A DNA stretch of 64,000 nucleotides, from the NCBI GenBank assembly GCA_030374765.1, contig JARGXX010000105.1, forward strand, positions 310,001-374,000. The letters run 5' to 3'. Origin of the DNA: Agarophyton chilense. Taxonomy: Eukaryota; Rhodophyta; Florideophyceae; Gracilariales; Gracilariaceae. Below the pieces are notes generated by a model. That model was not told where the DNA came from. It ran no database searches and saw only the letters and a program-made list of their open reading frames with translations. A program made the translations under genes and the position numbers. Shown here piece by piece: positions 50,226 to 61,599 of the stretch. Numbering within the stretch: position 1 is the stretch's first letter; each line of letters begins with the position of its first letter.

Positions 50226-51695
50226 ATGAAGGGTGGGATATATCTATTGCGTCTTATTCGACTTGTGATATTTGTCCTGGTTTTGTTGACATGTATTCGT
50301 CCGTTCAGGCCGCGCTTCTTCCCGAAGATATCTACGTGTGCAGATCCATTTTATGTGAGAGTACCACACACCCTCAATACCCCACACACCCCATCACTCT
50401 GGCCGTGCGTTGTTAAACCTCCATTGAACTACACACCACCTCTTCCCCGTCCTCGTTCGCTTTGGCGTACTCCGCTGGCCAACGTCGGTGAGCTCGATAC
50501 AAGCAATTCTGAGTACCGGCTTCATTTGGCGAACCAAAGATGGGCACGATTAGAGAGACACGAAATCAACATTCGCGAAGAGGGTGGAACTTCTGGTAGA
50601 TCGTTTGCAAACAACTTTGAGTACGTGAAGTTCCTAATTCAGAAGCTCAAGCCCATACGCCGCTGTGCTCCGAATGCCCCTTACGTGATGCTGGATATGG
50701 GAGCCGGTATAGGATCTGTTGCCGCCGCTCTAGCTGATGAACGGGGTGGTGACGGGGCAATCAAAGCGCTTTCTTATGTTTGGCCGGACGATTACCTCCG
50801 ATTGCAAACGATCATCTCTGACAGAGGGCTCCCTTCTTTCTTGGCAAATTTTACAGGATCTTTACCATTTCCGTCATCGTCGTTTGATATCGTGCACTGC
50901 AAATGGTGCTGGCACCACAACGCAGGTTACGACGTATGGCTGAAGGAAGTGAACCGACTGTTGGTACCCGGGGGGTTCTTCATTTTCACGTTTGCTCCAG
51001 AAGCCACAGAGTTGTTGAAGCACCCAGCCTGGGAGAAAGCATTGGCAAGACAACCGTTCAAATGCAAAAGAGTACATAGAATCATTACAATGTGCCAGAA
51101 AAACCGCACCCTGGACAAGAAGAATAGCGACGGAGACCGTTTTCGAAAAGCAGACTACTGCCCCAGGGATGTGAAGAGATCTATAATGAGATCGAACAAG
51201 GAACTGAAAGACGGACTTCAGCATGCAGAGCAAGACCTTGTGTTGGTGGCTGAATCGGTGAAAGCGCTGACCAAGGATAGTACAGTGAGACTTCTGAGTG
51301 TCAACTGCCCACACGCTCAACTCTGCGTAGGTTTAGATTCCGTTCCCAATTCTAGTGTGTTACATGTGAATCATGCATCCCAAAAGCAGGTGGTGAAAGG
51401 AATTCTCAGCCTTGGGGGCCTGGCAATGTTGCAAAACTGGAAGAACAATGTTCCAGTGTACCCGCGATCATTTGATGTCATCCATCTCGGTTGCAACCCG
51501 CGTTCAAAACACCTTCTTGAGCGACCAGAGTTCTGGTTGGAACTACATCGGGTTCTCAGACCTGGTGGTATTGTGACACTCGCAAAGAGCTTTTGTCGAT
51601 GGTACTTCAAGAAGACTTTTAGTCCATTAGGGTTTAAGACAAAGAAGATTTCGAAGCATTTCTTTGTAGCGAATAGACTTGAGATGTTCAACTAG
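50226..51695 (+). CDS. Golgi-type membrane-anchored methyltransferase (plant QUASIMODO2/TSD2-like, DUF248)
   Basis: 489 residues from the first ATG, 50226. Residues about 6-25 (LLRLIRLVIFVLVLLTCI) are a signal anchor, giving a type II Golgi topology. A SAM-binding half follows: MLDMGAGIGSVAAAL (about 155), ISDRGLPSFLANFTGSLPFPSSSFDIVHCKWCWHH (about 198-232; only key parts cited), NRLLVPGGFFIFT (about 242). A second half repeats the pattern in relaxed form: RSFDVIHLGCNP, then ELHRVLRPGGIVTL. This two-half layout, with R-G-L/V-P, LPFPSxxFDxxHC and RxLxPGG, is that of land-plant putative pectin methyltransferases. Red algae lack typical pectin but methylate galactans, so a matrix-polysaccharide O-methyltransferase is inferred. 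A Tc1 fragment starts 9 bp after the stop. Confidence 0.8.
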   Translation: MKGGIYLLRLIRLVIFVLVLLTCIRPFRPRFFPKISTCADPFYVRVPHTLNTPHTPSLWPCVVKPPLNYTPPLPRPRSLWRTPLANVGELDTSNSEYRLHLANQRWARLERHEINIREEGGTSGRSFANNFEYVKFLIQKLKPIRRCAPNAPYVMLDMGAGIGSVAAALADERGGDGAIKALSYVWPDDYLRLQTIISDRGLPSFLANFTGSLPFPSSSFDIVHCKWCWHHNAGYDVWLKEVNRLLVPGGFFIFTFAPEATELLKHPAWEKALARQPFKCKRVHRIITMCQKNRTLDKKNSDGDRFRKADYCPRDVKRSIMRSNKELKDGLQHAEQDLVLVAESVKALTKDSTVRLLSVNCPHAQLCVGLDSVPNSSVLHVNHASQKQVVKGILSLGGLAMLQNWKNNVPVYPRSFDVIHLGCNPRSKHLLERPEFWLELHRVLRPGGIVTLAKSFCRWYFKKTFSPLGFKTKKISKHFFVANRLEMFN

Positions 51696-51704
51696 GATTA
51701 TGTA

Positions 51705-52015
51705 AAGTCTGTTTCAAAATCATATCCCTCGCCCAATTTTTCCAAAAACCGTCGTTTTGGCTACGGTAATATTAACAAAATCTGTGTGAAAAAAATATTG
51801 AAGAAAAATTACTGTTTCAAAAACATAACCTTTATTGCATCCTTTTTACTCTAACGCGAGTTCAGTAGTATATTTTTGCTCCTTAAGCCGGTATAACACG
51901 TATACAACGCTTCGGCATTGACTCTATAAAACGATTGACAGCATTTCTGTCAACCTCTTCCCAGCAATCTTTGATACAATTTTTCAAATCAAAAACTGTA
52001 TCTAATTGCCTTCCT
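51705..52015 (-). mobile_element. Truncated Tc1-family element (3' end only)
   Basis: Starts after a TA (51703-51704) with AAGTCTGTTTCAAAATCATATCC, identical over that stretch to the right end of the element at 5.9-7.2 kb. The inner repeat (ACTGTTTCAAAAACATAACC, about 51811) follows 103 bp later. The minus strand then encodes the transposase C-terminus (TVFDLKNCIKDCWEE, FIESMPKRCI). Similarity stops near 52015, so about 310 of 1,300 bp remain. It diverges visibly from the first copy, so both are not fresh insertions. Confidence 0.88.
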
Positions 52016-53877
52016 GGCTGTTAAAAAAGTCTTGCGAGAGGAAAATGTAGAATTACAAAACGCAATCTGTTTCAGTTAGTTGCCTAGATTGCACTAGCAT
52101 TTCAATCAGCGAACGTTAGATAAAAACGAAATAGAATCCTTATTTTGAAATAGTAGCCTAATATAGTAGACATTTAATTAAAATGACCTTGCTTACTTGG
52201 CTAGTTTAAGATCTACACCAAGCTCCCAGCCACTATAAAAGAGCTATTAACAAAACGACTACTACTCTTTTCCGACAACCATCTATTGAACAACTTTCGT
52301 CTAATCGATGTTTTTCTTACATACAGTGCACATTTCTCAATCATCTTCCGAATATTCGTCCGATTTGGGAGCCGAGTTAGTGCGCGATATCAGCCGCAAT
52401 AAAGATAGCATCCGAAGAAGCTATTTCGCGCGCGTATCGATTTTTATCGAACACGAAGCAGTTGAATCTGACGAAAGCTCAAGCGACGAAAGCACGCAAC
52501 AGACCAGCAATACCGATGTCGTATAGTGACAGAATGTATACCCCAGAGGTGATTGTACGACAACCGAAGGTATTCTTATTACTACACATACACCTAAAAT
52601 CTCTGGTTCTTTTTAAATATTTTTTCTCTGAAAGACACTGGCGACATATTTTCCGCGTTTTTACTCAAGCAGGCCGTCGTATATAAAAGCCATCTTCGAG
52701 AAAACCTGCGTTTAAGCTTTGTTCTGTTTGTAACATTTCTGTTTGCAGTATTCAGCAGATCCAAGCCCATTAAAAAGGCAAGGGTCACAAGCGCAAGCAT
52801 CGCCGGACCAAACATACGCATGAAGATATTCACTTCCGCGTTTGCAACATTTCATTTACTGAAGCTCACGACCTCAGGGTTAATCTTTATAGCCGCCGTC
52901 ATCGTTCTATTCTTAGAAATAAAAAAACTCTATTTGAGAAAAAAGTGCTTTGTACTATAGGAAATATTTTTTTTCTAGCAAAACTACTTTATTCTTTGCA
53001 CAAGAGCTCAAGACACAAATAATCTAGAAAATATTCATACATTAACATATGGTTATTACTAGATCTCAAGAATCCGCAAGGGACCAACCTAATACCTCTG
53101 GTGATCAACCGTCTGCTTCTAATACTCCATTCCAGACGCCAGCCAACAGTAGGCTTCCGTTTCCACCTGCAGGATCCTCTATTTCTTCTCCAATGCTGGG
53201 TGTTAATTTTGCGGCGTCTCCGACTGTTCGCAACATGTCTGGTGGTGAAGGTAATGTGTTCGGAAGTGCTCTAGTGATCCGTCATTTATCTCTGAAGAGT
53301 CTGTTGGACACTATTTGGAGCTTTTTTGCCAATCTACGCGATATCACTGGTAATCAGCTTGTGAATCTTATTAGAGGAGACTCTTCACCTGATATACTAT
53401 TCAATCACCAAGTATCATCTAACATGGCTTTGTTCAGCTCAATTGCTCGTCTTCTACAGAACCTGGGTCTCGAAGTGGCCCATCATCCTTCAGAGAGAAC
53501 TATGAACCGTCTAGAATTTACGATCTTCGTCAAGAACGAAGACTGTGCCGTTGCTGAAGAAGCTATACAGGCTTCAAAAGCGTCTTTAACCTTTCCTCCA
53601 TACTCCAAGCAAATATCTGTCTCTTAAGTCCGCCATAAAGTCGAAAACCCTATTCCAACTATGAAAAATCACTGTAATATACCTTTTCAAACGATAAGAG
53701 TGAGCACTAATAACGTAGATCTTCCAAAAATCTCACAAAGTCTGGAAATGCGTTTCAAAGACGAAATTTTTAAGTTTTCCGGAACCATTGGAGAATTTTG
53801 GATGGAATTCTATATCGATTATCATATCGCACTAGAAGATTACATGGTCCCTGATTACAAACATGTTCAGCTTATGC
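52016..53877. other. AT-rich segment with unassigned open frames
   Basis: Differs sharply in composition from the flanking host genes and from the gypsy element. Plus-strand frames at 52308-52526 (SSSEYSSDLGAEL; Ser/Glu-rich) and 53049-53627 (193 codons, starting MVITRSQESAR) are unrecognised. The latter has a disordered Pro/Ser N-terminus and a helical C-terminal half. A TRSQ-type start and this layout recall gag proteins, but no zinc knuckle or pol follows. A third frame begins at 53661 and runs into the gypsy LTR at 53878. A degenerate older element or a lineage gene are both possible. Confidence 0.25.
53049..53627 (+). CDS. Hypothetical protein, 192 aa
   Basis: I do not recognise it. The first ~70 residues are Ser/Pro/Asn/Gln-rich and probably disordered; residues about 75-190 have an amphipathic helical look (LKSLLDTIWSFFANLRDI) and end KQISVS. 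No signal peptide or membrane span. It lies in an AT-rich block between a Tc1 fragment and a gypsy LTR, so it may itself be a piece of a decayed element. Confidence 0.3.
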   Translation: MVITRSQESARDQPNTSGDQPSASNTPFQTPANSRLPFPPAGSSISSPMLGVNFAASPTVRNMSGGEGNVFGSALVIRHLSLKSLLDTIWSFFANLRDITGNQLVNLIRGDSSPDILFNHQVSSNMALFSSIARLLQNLGLEVAHHPSERTMNRLEFTIFVKNEDCAVAEEAIQASKASLTFPPYSKQISVS

Positions 53878-54511
53878 TGTCGTACAATCACCTCTGGGGT
53901 ATGGTACTGTATTGTCTCGGGAGCGTGGTGACGCTCAACCGTAGGGAGGGTGTTGACGCTCATCCTTAGAAGGTAGACGTAGTAAACCTCGATGGTAACA
54001 GGGCACCGTGAAAACCCGCAGGGGCAAACGGCGGGGCGACTAGCCTATACCGTGTAGGTAAACGATGGTAGGCGTCGACGCGCGGGAAAGCCTGTGTGGT
54101 AGTGGAGGAACAATAAACCAAAAGGTATAGTCGTGACCCAAGTGATGCCTGCCTTTATCAGATAAGGATGGGGGAGGTGCAGTTCCCTATATGCAGTGGA
54201 CTGCACTCTCCAGATCACCCGGGAGGTGCCAGCAAGGCACGGTCTCTGACCTAGTGTCAGAGACCTGGCCAGCACTGGCTACAGTGCCAGGTGGCCACTC
54301 AACTACTGTACTAAAATACGCAAAATTACAATTACTATCACTAACATTTACTCAACCAGAAGGTACATGTCAACACTACACGTGGCTGACAACACCTAGA
54401 TGGTAGCTCACCCGGAGCTACGTGGCCGATGACTCTTGGCACCCATCACCTACAAGGTCAGCGTAGTGCATTGGACACCTCAAAGGTCAGCCCTTCCGCC
54501 ACTATACGACA
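53878..54511 (-). repeat. Left (3') LTR of the gypsy fossil
   Basis: Begins TGTCGT and ends ACGACA, a perfect 6-bp terminal inverted repeat; about 93% identical to the right LTR by eye. Confidence 0.92.
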
Positions 54512-55206
54512 GACCCCCTTCCTACCCACGAGGCACGCCCCGTGTCTCCCTTCATCACACCATAGAGTTGTAGCGGGCGACAGCGGCGCGGGCATCGGAG
54601 TAGTGTCTGGGCGCGGCGCTGGATCCCTTGAGGTTCAGAACTCGACGCCATTATTGGTTGGGGGAGGGCACGCGACGACGTCGGCGCACGAATTGAGCGA
54701 CAACCACTCAGGTAGGGACTGTTATGAGGGCGATGCAGTGTACCTAGCACGCTCTCGGACACCTTTTCGGTAGTGGCCCTGCTTGCCTGCGAGTCTGCTT
54801 CCGCATCGCCCACTGTCGAACCAAGTGGGTATCGCATCCTTCCCGGTTACTTCAACTTCGTTATCCTCCTAGGTCCCTGAGCAGCGCCGTCCCGCCTGGT
54901 CGTTCCCACGGCTCGACAATCCTTCAGGTAGTGCTGCCCTTAATTGACGGCGTCGCGACCGTAACCGTGCTGTCCGGCTTTTCTCTGAAGGTTTCCTGGC
55001 TTGTCGACCTTTCAGGTTTCGTCTACCTTGTAAGCATTGACTCGTGGCGCCGGTGGCGTCTGAGCCTGCGTCGATACAACCATTGAGGTGTTGGCCTGGG
55101 TCCGTGGTGGAAGCTTCCGGTTGTGAGACCTTATTGGTGTTGAACGGCCCCGTCGGTAATTACGCGACCTTTTTCCGGTTTTGCATTCCGGTTTACCCTC
55201 AAGGTA
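54512..55206. other. Untranslated internal part of the gypsy fossil with PPT
   Basis: Starts with the reverse complement of the polypurine tract (GACCCCCTTCC at 54512-54522), then about 690 bp without a convincing frame. Confidence 0.6.
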
Positions 55207-57670
55207 ATGACAGGATCGCGCCACCTCCGCGCACGCGTTGGAACCCATTCGGTACCACGTCGGTGCACCTCGCGCCGCCTCGTGGATTCGTCACCGATAC
55301 CTCGAAGGGGTGGTTGGTCCCCACAAGCAGCACCAGTGCTCGAGAGACGTGAGATGCCGGTTACCATTGAGGTCGAAGAAGTTGGAGAGTCCGAGGGGAT
55401 TGATACCCCTGCAGTTATGCCTTTAAGGTCGGATTGGTCCCGTTCCACGATACATGAAAGGTCTGGACCCGCTCGCGACCGCACGCCGGCCACTGTTGTA
55501 CCCGAAAGGTCAGTGTCGGTACTACCGGAAAGGTTGGATCCGTTGGCCGTCTCCTCAGGACGGACCGAGGAGGCTCTACTTCAGAAGGATGAATACCCGC
55601 TGGTGTTCACCGCGGCGGTGGAGGTCGAGTCATCACCTCGTTCGTCGGGTCGAGCTACGGCCTTCCTAACCATGTCAGGTAGTGGCCTATCGCGTGGCCG
55701 TGGACGCGGTGGTATTACCAATAAGGTGACTCGCTCGACTTCTCGAACGCCTACCAACATTGGTTTTCGCAGCGTGCCTGTCAATGCGACACAGTTCTCC
55801 CCTGGGACTCCGACTGACCCATACCAACCCAGTGGTGGACTTCCTCCGACAACACAAACCAATTGGGGCTCACGATCTCGCGTTTGGTGCGGCGAACCGG
55901 ACGAAGAGTCAGTATGGAATTGGTATTACCTTCGACCAGGTGACGCGCAATGACCTATTGAAGCACGATTGGCCTGTGGCGGAGGGGAATTCGTCACTGC
56001 CGGCAGCTCTTACCAGACCACAATTGTATACCTACTTGGGTTTGTCCCTTTGGGACTGCGAGCTCCTTCGCTCCGTTCCATTGCTTTTGAAGAAACGGGA
56101 CCAAGAGTCTCAACCTCGTCAGGGTCGACTGGAATGTTACCAGAGTCGGCAGCGTCATACACCTTTGAGGTATTTCATCCCGCCGATATATCCGAGTGAC
56201 TTGCCGTATGTGCGCATCGAACCGGAGCTGGATTATTACCGTCGATTGGTAGTGCAAGTGTGCCAGTACCCGTCTATTCCGGAGACTTACCTTCCGATTT
56301 CACCTGACTTGGTTTCCCTGAATTGGCCTTTCACCACTATCAATTGGGCTGACCGTAGTAGGTGGGGCGAGGATGCAGCGACGGAGAGTCGCGTTCACAC
56401 TCGCAACTCTTACACTCGCGTTATGCATATGTTTCATAGCGTCGAGTACTTCTCACAACCTACGAAGGACAGACGCGATTGGTACGTGCTTCGACCAGAG
56501 TGGTGGGAGTCCTATGAGGTTCCGTTATCACTGAGCGTGCCCACTCCGCCGGTCTTGGTGTCCTTCGGGAGTCAGATTTACCGGAACCTAGAGCGGTATT
56601 ACCTCATTTGGTCGATTGCCCTCTCGGAGTGGACTGTATTGGTTGCCATCCTGGCTCTGGAGGCCGTCCGTTACGGTACCGATTGGGATTGCCGCAATCC
56701 CGATTCTGACACATACCGAGATGGTGTTCAACCTGTTGGTCGCATCTTCTTCATACCTCCGAGGGTTGCCCAGGATATTTCCCGATTTGGTTACGAGAAC
56801 ATCGTGGAGGGGACCGATTATACCGTGAAGGATTTGGACTCGTATCTCGAGAAGATCAAGAATTACGATTGGGATTCCCATCAAGGTTGGGAGGTTTTCG
56901 ATCCCGCAACTTGGGAGATTGTGCCTCGTCACGCCCAATACTATTCCGGAGAGCCTCCTGTTTATGGAGCTCCCGCGAGCCCCGAACCTTATCACGGTAC
57001 TATGGAGACACCAGTTGGTCTTTATGCTGGTCCCTTCCCGTCCGAGCCGTTACCTCAAGGTCGTAAGTCGCCCATCCCTACGGGTGTGACTCCTACTCAA
57101 CCGAGCTCCTCGCGGGTTGCTGGTCCGGTTCGACCTCTGTTGGTGGGTATTGCTCGGCCTCTGCCTCAACCTATGATGGATTCCCCGGCCGTGGTCGGTT
57201 TGCTGGCTCGAATTCGCCAGTCTTGCGCCACCAACTTTCAGAGGGCTGGGCCTACCTCCGTGGTTGCTGCATTAACGCTCCTTGAAGGTTTGCTGCTGCG
57301 CCATGCGCAATACATGAAGGCGCTGAACCAACTTGGTGAGTTCCGGAATTAGTTCCAGTTGGACATGTACCAACTGGCCACCCGTCAGGTTGCCAATCTG
57401 GCAAGCGTCTCTGCTGCTGCGCCATCTGATCCTTTGACGGATCCCCTTCTAGGTGCAAACTTGAACCCTGCGGTTTTGAAACCAGCTCCAACGGTTCCTT
57501 TCGTTCATCCTCTTTTGGTTTCGACTCCTCTCCCCATTGGCGGGGCTACCGCTCCTTCGCTACCTCTTAGGTCGATGGCTCCTAGCATTTCCGCAGGTTT
57601 TCCTCCGTGGGTAGTCAATAATAAGGGTCCTCCTGATTCCATTGCTGCTAAACCGACAGGTCCTTCTTAA
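55207..57670 (+). other. Antisense coding region in the gypsy fossil
   Basis: Between pol and the 3' LTR the plus strand, opposite to gag-pol, carries long open frames, the longest about 520 codons (55784-57352). The product is rich in Tyr, Trp, Pro and Arg (EPELDYYRRLVVQVCQYP; NRDWY-like and RPEWWESYE segments) with no family I recognise. An adjoining upstream frame has an Arg-Gly-rich patch (LSRGRGRGG). Some plant gypsy elements carry extra antisense ORFs at this same place; whether these are related is not known. The region belongs to the fossil and is not intact as one frame. Confidence 0.55.
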
Positions 57671-57829
57671 AGTAAATTGTTGTCTCTTCTTGTCTCCTCT
57701 ACTGTTACATTTGGTTGTTCTTTCGTGTCCTCCCTTGTTGGTAATCTGACACGCATATGCGTCCACCTTCTGCGGAAAAAGACGTCTTTTCTCCCCCTTC
57801 CTTAGGCCTGAGTACCACGAAGGTCTAAG

Positions 57830-60800
57830 GTTAGCCGTCCGCAGGCATCGGCTCCTTGCGACGGCGCCAATACCTTATACGGAAGTGTGGGGGTATTGCG
57901 GCTGGGGGTTCGAGGGTTTCCCCTTCTGGGCCCCAGCCGTACCACCTGACGGTGTACTTCAGACCATTGTAGGTTCGCGTGTGGCCCACAAGACGTTCAA
58001 CGGAAAATTCCTCTGAGGTTTGGTCCTGATCTTTCGGGGGAACGCCACCTCGAGGGTTCATATGTTCCGAGTTGGGTGCTTCGTGTATGGGAGCCGGGTC
58101 TGGAGCTTTCGCTGTTACCGTTTGGGGTTCAATTTCCGTCCCTCTTAGATGATTGTAATCCGGATCATCACGTTGAGGGTCATCGTTCACCTCAATTGGG
58201 GTGGGGTCCTCCGAGGGTCGAGTGCGCAGAGCCATCGCTCTGGGCTCTCGGGCTGAGGTGTCCGCCTCCATGCGATGTTGAACCGTTCCAGGTGCTATCG
58301 TAATACGTTCAATTGATATCGTATACGGTATTCCATCTTGGTCAACCGTAACGGTGTGGTCTGATGCGTTCAATACCTAATAAGGTCCCACTGATTTGGG
58401 TAGAAGCTTCGAATTGATATCTCTGTCAATAGCTTCATCGTCTGCTTCATCAACCAGTCGTGGTCTTTTACCTGAAGGTGGGTTGTCTATGTAGATATAT
58501 TGTCCCGAGGATACAGAGACCACTTCGGATACCCTACGGTCGTAGTCGGCCTTGTACCGCTTCTGGGCTGCAGTGAGGCGGCTCTCTGCATGTTTGAGAG
58601 CCCTCCTCAACCTGACAAGGGTATTCTGCTTGACCTGGGCAGGGGTCAGTGCGCCAGCTGCAGTGCTGGTGGTATGATCTCCTTTCAGTACAATACCTGG
58701 GGGGGTGTCACGAAAGAACCAAATCAAAGGGAGTGGTTTCCGTTGACCGGTGTACCTGAAGGTTATAGGAGTAGGTAAGCGGTTGCACCAGCTCATCCCA
58801 CCCAGTTTGGTGCTCTTCCGTATAGTGTCGTAGCCTTGATACCAAATTGTGGTTAAAGCGCTCGACCTGTCCGTTCGTCTGCGGGTGGTAGGCAGTAGTG
58901 AAATAGTGCTTGACACCCAAGAGGTTACAGAGTGCTTCAAAGAATTTCGATGCCAGGTTTGAACCATTATCGGTAAGTAGGTATAGTGGGGCACCATACG
59001 GGTAGACCCAATTGTTTAGGAACACGATCGCCAGCGTGGTTGACTTCGTCTCCTTTAAAGGTATCGCTCTCATGAGCTTTAAGAACCTGTCGGTGATCAC
59101 TACAATGTGCTGATACCCATTCTTGGTTTTGGGAAGTGGTCCTAGAAGGTCTATCGCAACAAACTCCAGTGGACCCGCTGCTGGTAACAGCTTGAGGTAC
59201 TTTCGATGCTTTCGGATACCACCGCGGGTACGAACACAAGATTTGCATTGACCTACAAAGGTATAGATATCATGGGCCATATGAGGCCAATAGAACCGTT
59301 GCCTCAAGGTGTAATACATCCTGGTGGCACCAGAGTGTCCCGATAGTCGCGGGTAGTGCGCGAGATACAAGATTCTCGGGCGCAGTGCCTTCGGAACCAC
59401 TTTCTGAAGGCTACCATCCAAAGTTGACCTTCTCACAATGTACCCATTGTGGTACCCATCGAACGGTGATCCTTTGAAACCAATTTTGTCAGCCAGGGTT
59501 CTGCAGTACGCATCCTGGGCCTGTTTTCGTAGAAACGCCTCTCGGGTTACGGGCATGACGTTCGTTTCCTCTAGGTTCAGTATCTGCGTTGCCGTGTCGG
59601 TGTTCCGCAAAGCACCTTCTTCAGGTAAGTCCCAACATTCTTCTGGGTGTTCGCCGGTACCATTTTGGTTTGATGACACCAAAAAGCAAGGGATATCATT
59701 GTCCACCGGTTCTGTCTCTAACCCTGAGGTGTTTAAGCGTGGCATAGCGTCAGCTATGTTGTGCTTGATACCTGGACGGTACTGTACGTCGTATTCAAAC
59801 TCCGACAGTCTCAATCTCCAACGGGCAAGTCTACCAGACGCATCTGCGAGTCCTAAGATCCACCTTAAGGCGTCGTGGTCCGTGCGCAACGTAAAGCGCT
59901 CACCATAAAGGTATGGACGGAGCATCCACATGCTCCACACTACTGCTAGATATTCCTTTTCGGTTACCGTGTAGTTCTGCTCCGCCTCATTCATAGCGCG
60001 ACTCCAGTACCCTATAGGTAATTTGTCTCCGTTGTGCTGCTCCTGCATGAGACAACAACCAATTTGGGCATGGGATGCATCTGTATCCAGCGTGTACGGT
60101 AGACATGTTTTCGTTAACGCTAAGATTGGCGGCGACACCAGCGCTCGTTTCAATTCCTCAAAGGTATCCATTTCGTCGATCTATAGATTCTCAAACCATT
60201 CAGGTTCACCTTTCTGGAGCTTCTTGTTGAGGGGAGCCGCTATTTTCGCGAGTCCCATCACGAAGCGACGATGGACGTTACAGAAACCTGTAAAGGATCG
60301 TACGTCTGTCTGGGATCGTGGCAAGTTGACCTCCTGTGCGGCTCTAATGTTGCTTGGCGCAACCTCTAGGGTACCAGGACCTATGATGTGTCCCAGGTAT
60401 TCAACCGTTCTGGTAAAGAAGACGCATTTGCGTAGCTTCAGCGTGACCCCCGCCTCAGCTAGGAGAGTTAGTACGGTGCGTACGTGTGCAAAATGCTCTT
60501 CTACCGATCTGGAATAGATGATTACATCATCGATGTATACCAAGGCGGTTGTCCATTTAACCTTCGAAAGGATGATGTACAGCGCCCTTTGAAAGGTGTC
60601 TGGAGCATTGCGTAACCCGAACGGCATCCGCGTGAAGCGAAACAAACCTGCATGGCATGTGAAGGTCGTTTTGTCTCGATCTTCCTCACCTATGGGTACC
60701 TGCCAATAGCCACAATTGGAATCCAACGTGGTAAATATCTGCGCATCTCCCAAGGAGTCGATGCACTCATCCATTCTAGGTATCGGGTACGAATCCCGGC

Positions 60801-61530
60801 GTTGGTGATTCTGCATGCGAGCCCGAATCAACTGGTCTCTCATTTCTGGAGGTAAGTTATCGCAATTGTTTGCCAAATGGTCTGTCGCGAGCCAAAACCA
60901 GCAAACGAGGCCTCCAGTTTGAGGGTCTCGCGTCACCATTGAGGGGGGTTTCGAAACCTTGTTGATAGGAGCAGTGGCGTAGGATGTAGGTGGCGAGTTA
61001 TAAGAGCTCTCTCCTGGCATCCTATGCGAAGGTTTCGGGAACCGCCCCTGGGTCGCTACCAAGTGGATAGAGGTCCCTGTAGGTACTTTGATGTGCGAGC
61101 TACCCTCTGAGGTTGTTGTGTCTTCAATTTCCAAGACTGAGCTTTTCCGTTTATCTTTCGAGGTTGGAGGCACGGCTGGTCTCTTTCCCAGCCGAAAGGT
61201 ATCTCCAAGGCCCTGAGAGTATCGAGCCAGCCTATTGTATTCTACCTTACGGTTAGTGGCCAAGTAATTTCGTACCTGGGAACGAATCGCTTTGTTGACA
61301 TTTTCGGGAAATAGCGACTTTAACCTCGAGGTTGGGAACACATTACCACAACGGGTTGCCAGATTCCAAAGCACAAGCGAAAAATTCGATTCGGCTTGCC
61401 CAGACCTTTGATGGGAAGCGAGGACTTCCGAGTAAGTTTCTTGGATAACCTCATCGGTGGCGTATGTTTCCAAAAGGAAGTTGACCACTTCTGGGTATGG
61501 CTCCAGCATCTCTGTGCCATCCTCATCCAT
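57830..61530 (-). pseudogene. pol region of the gypsy fossil (RT, RNase H, integrase, chromodomain-like tail)
   Basis: Reverse transcriptase: VPIGEEDRDKTTFTCHAGLF, RMPFGLRNAPDTFQ, YIDDVIIYS. RNase H: YTLDTDASHAQIGCCL, TEKEYLAVVW, LRTDHDALRWIL. Integrase: HSGATRMYYTLRQRFYWP zinc finger, FVAIDLLGPLP, LTDNGSNLASKFF, YHPQTNGQVERFN. The C-terminal tail (VERLVGHTRTYNGLKYTVRW, then GWGPEGETLEP) is chromodomain-like, placing the element with chromoviruses. Broken in a few places; most domains remain readable. Confidence 0.9.
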
Positions 61531-61599
61531 CGCTAAGGTGTTGCCGCGGAGCCTACCGTGCAGCAGGTAGTATGCTTGTACTTAAAGGTGAAACTGAAA

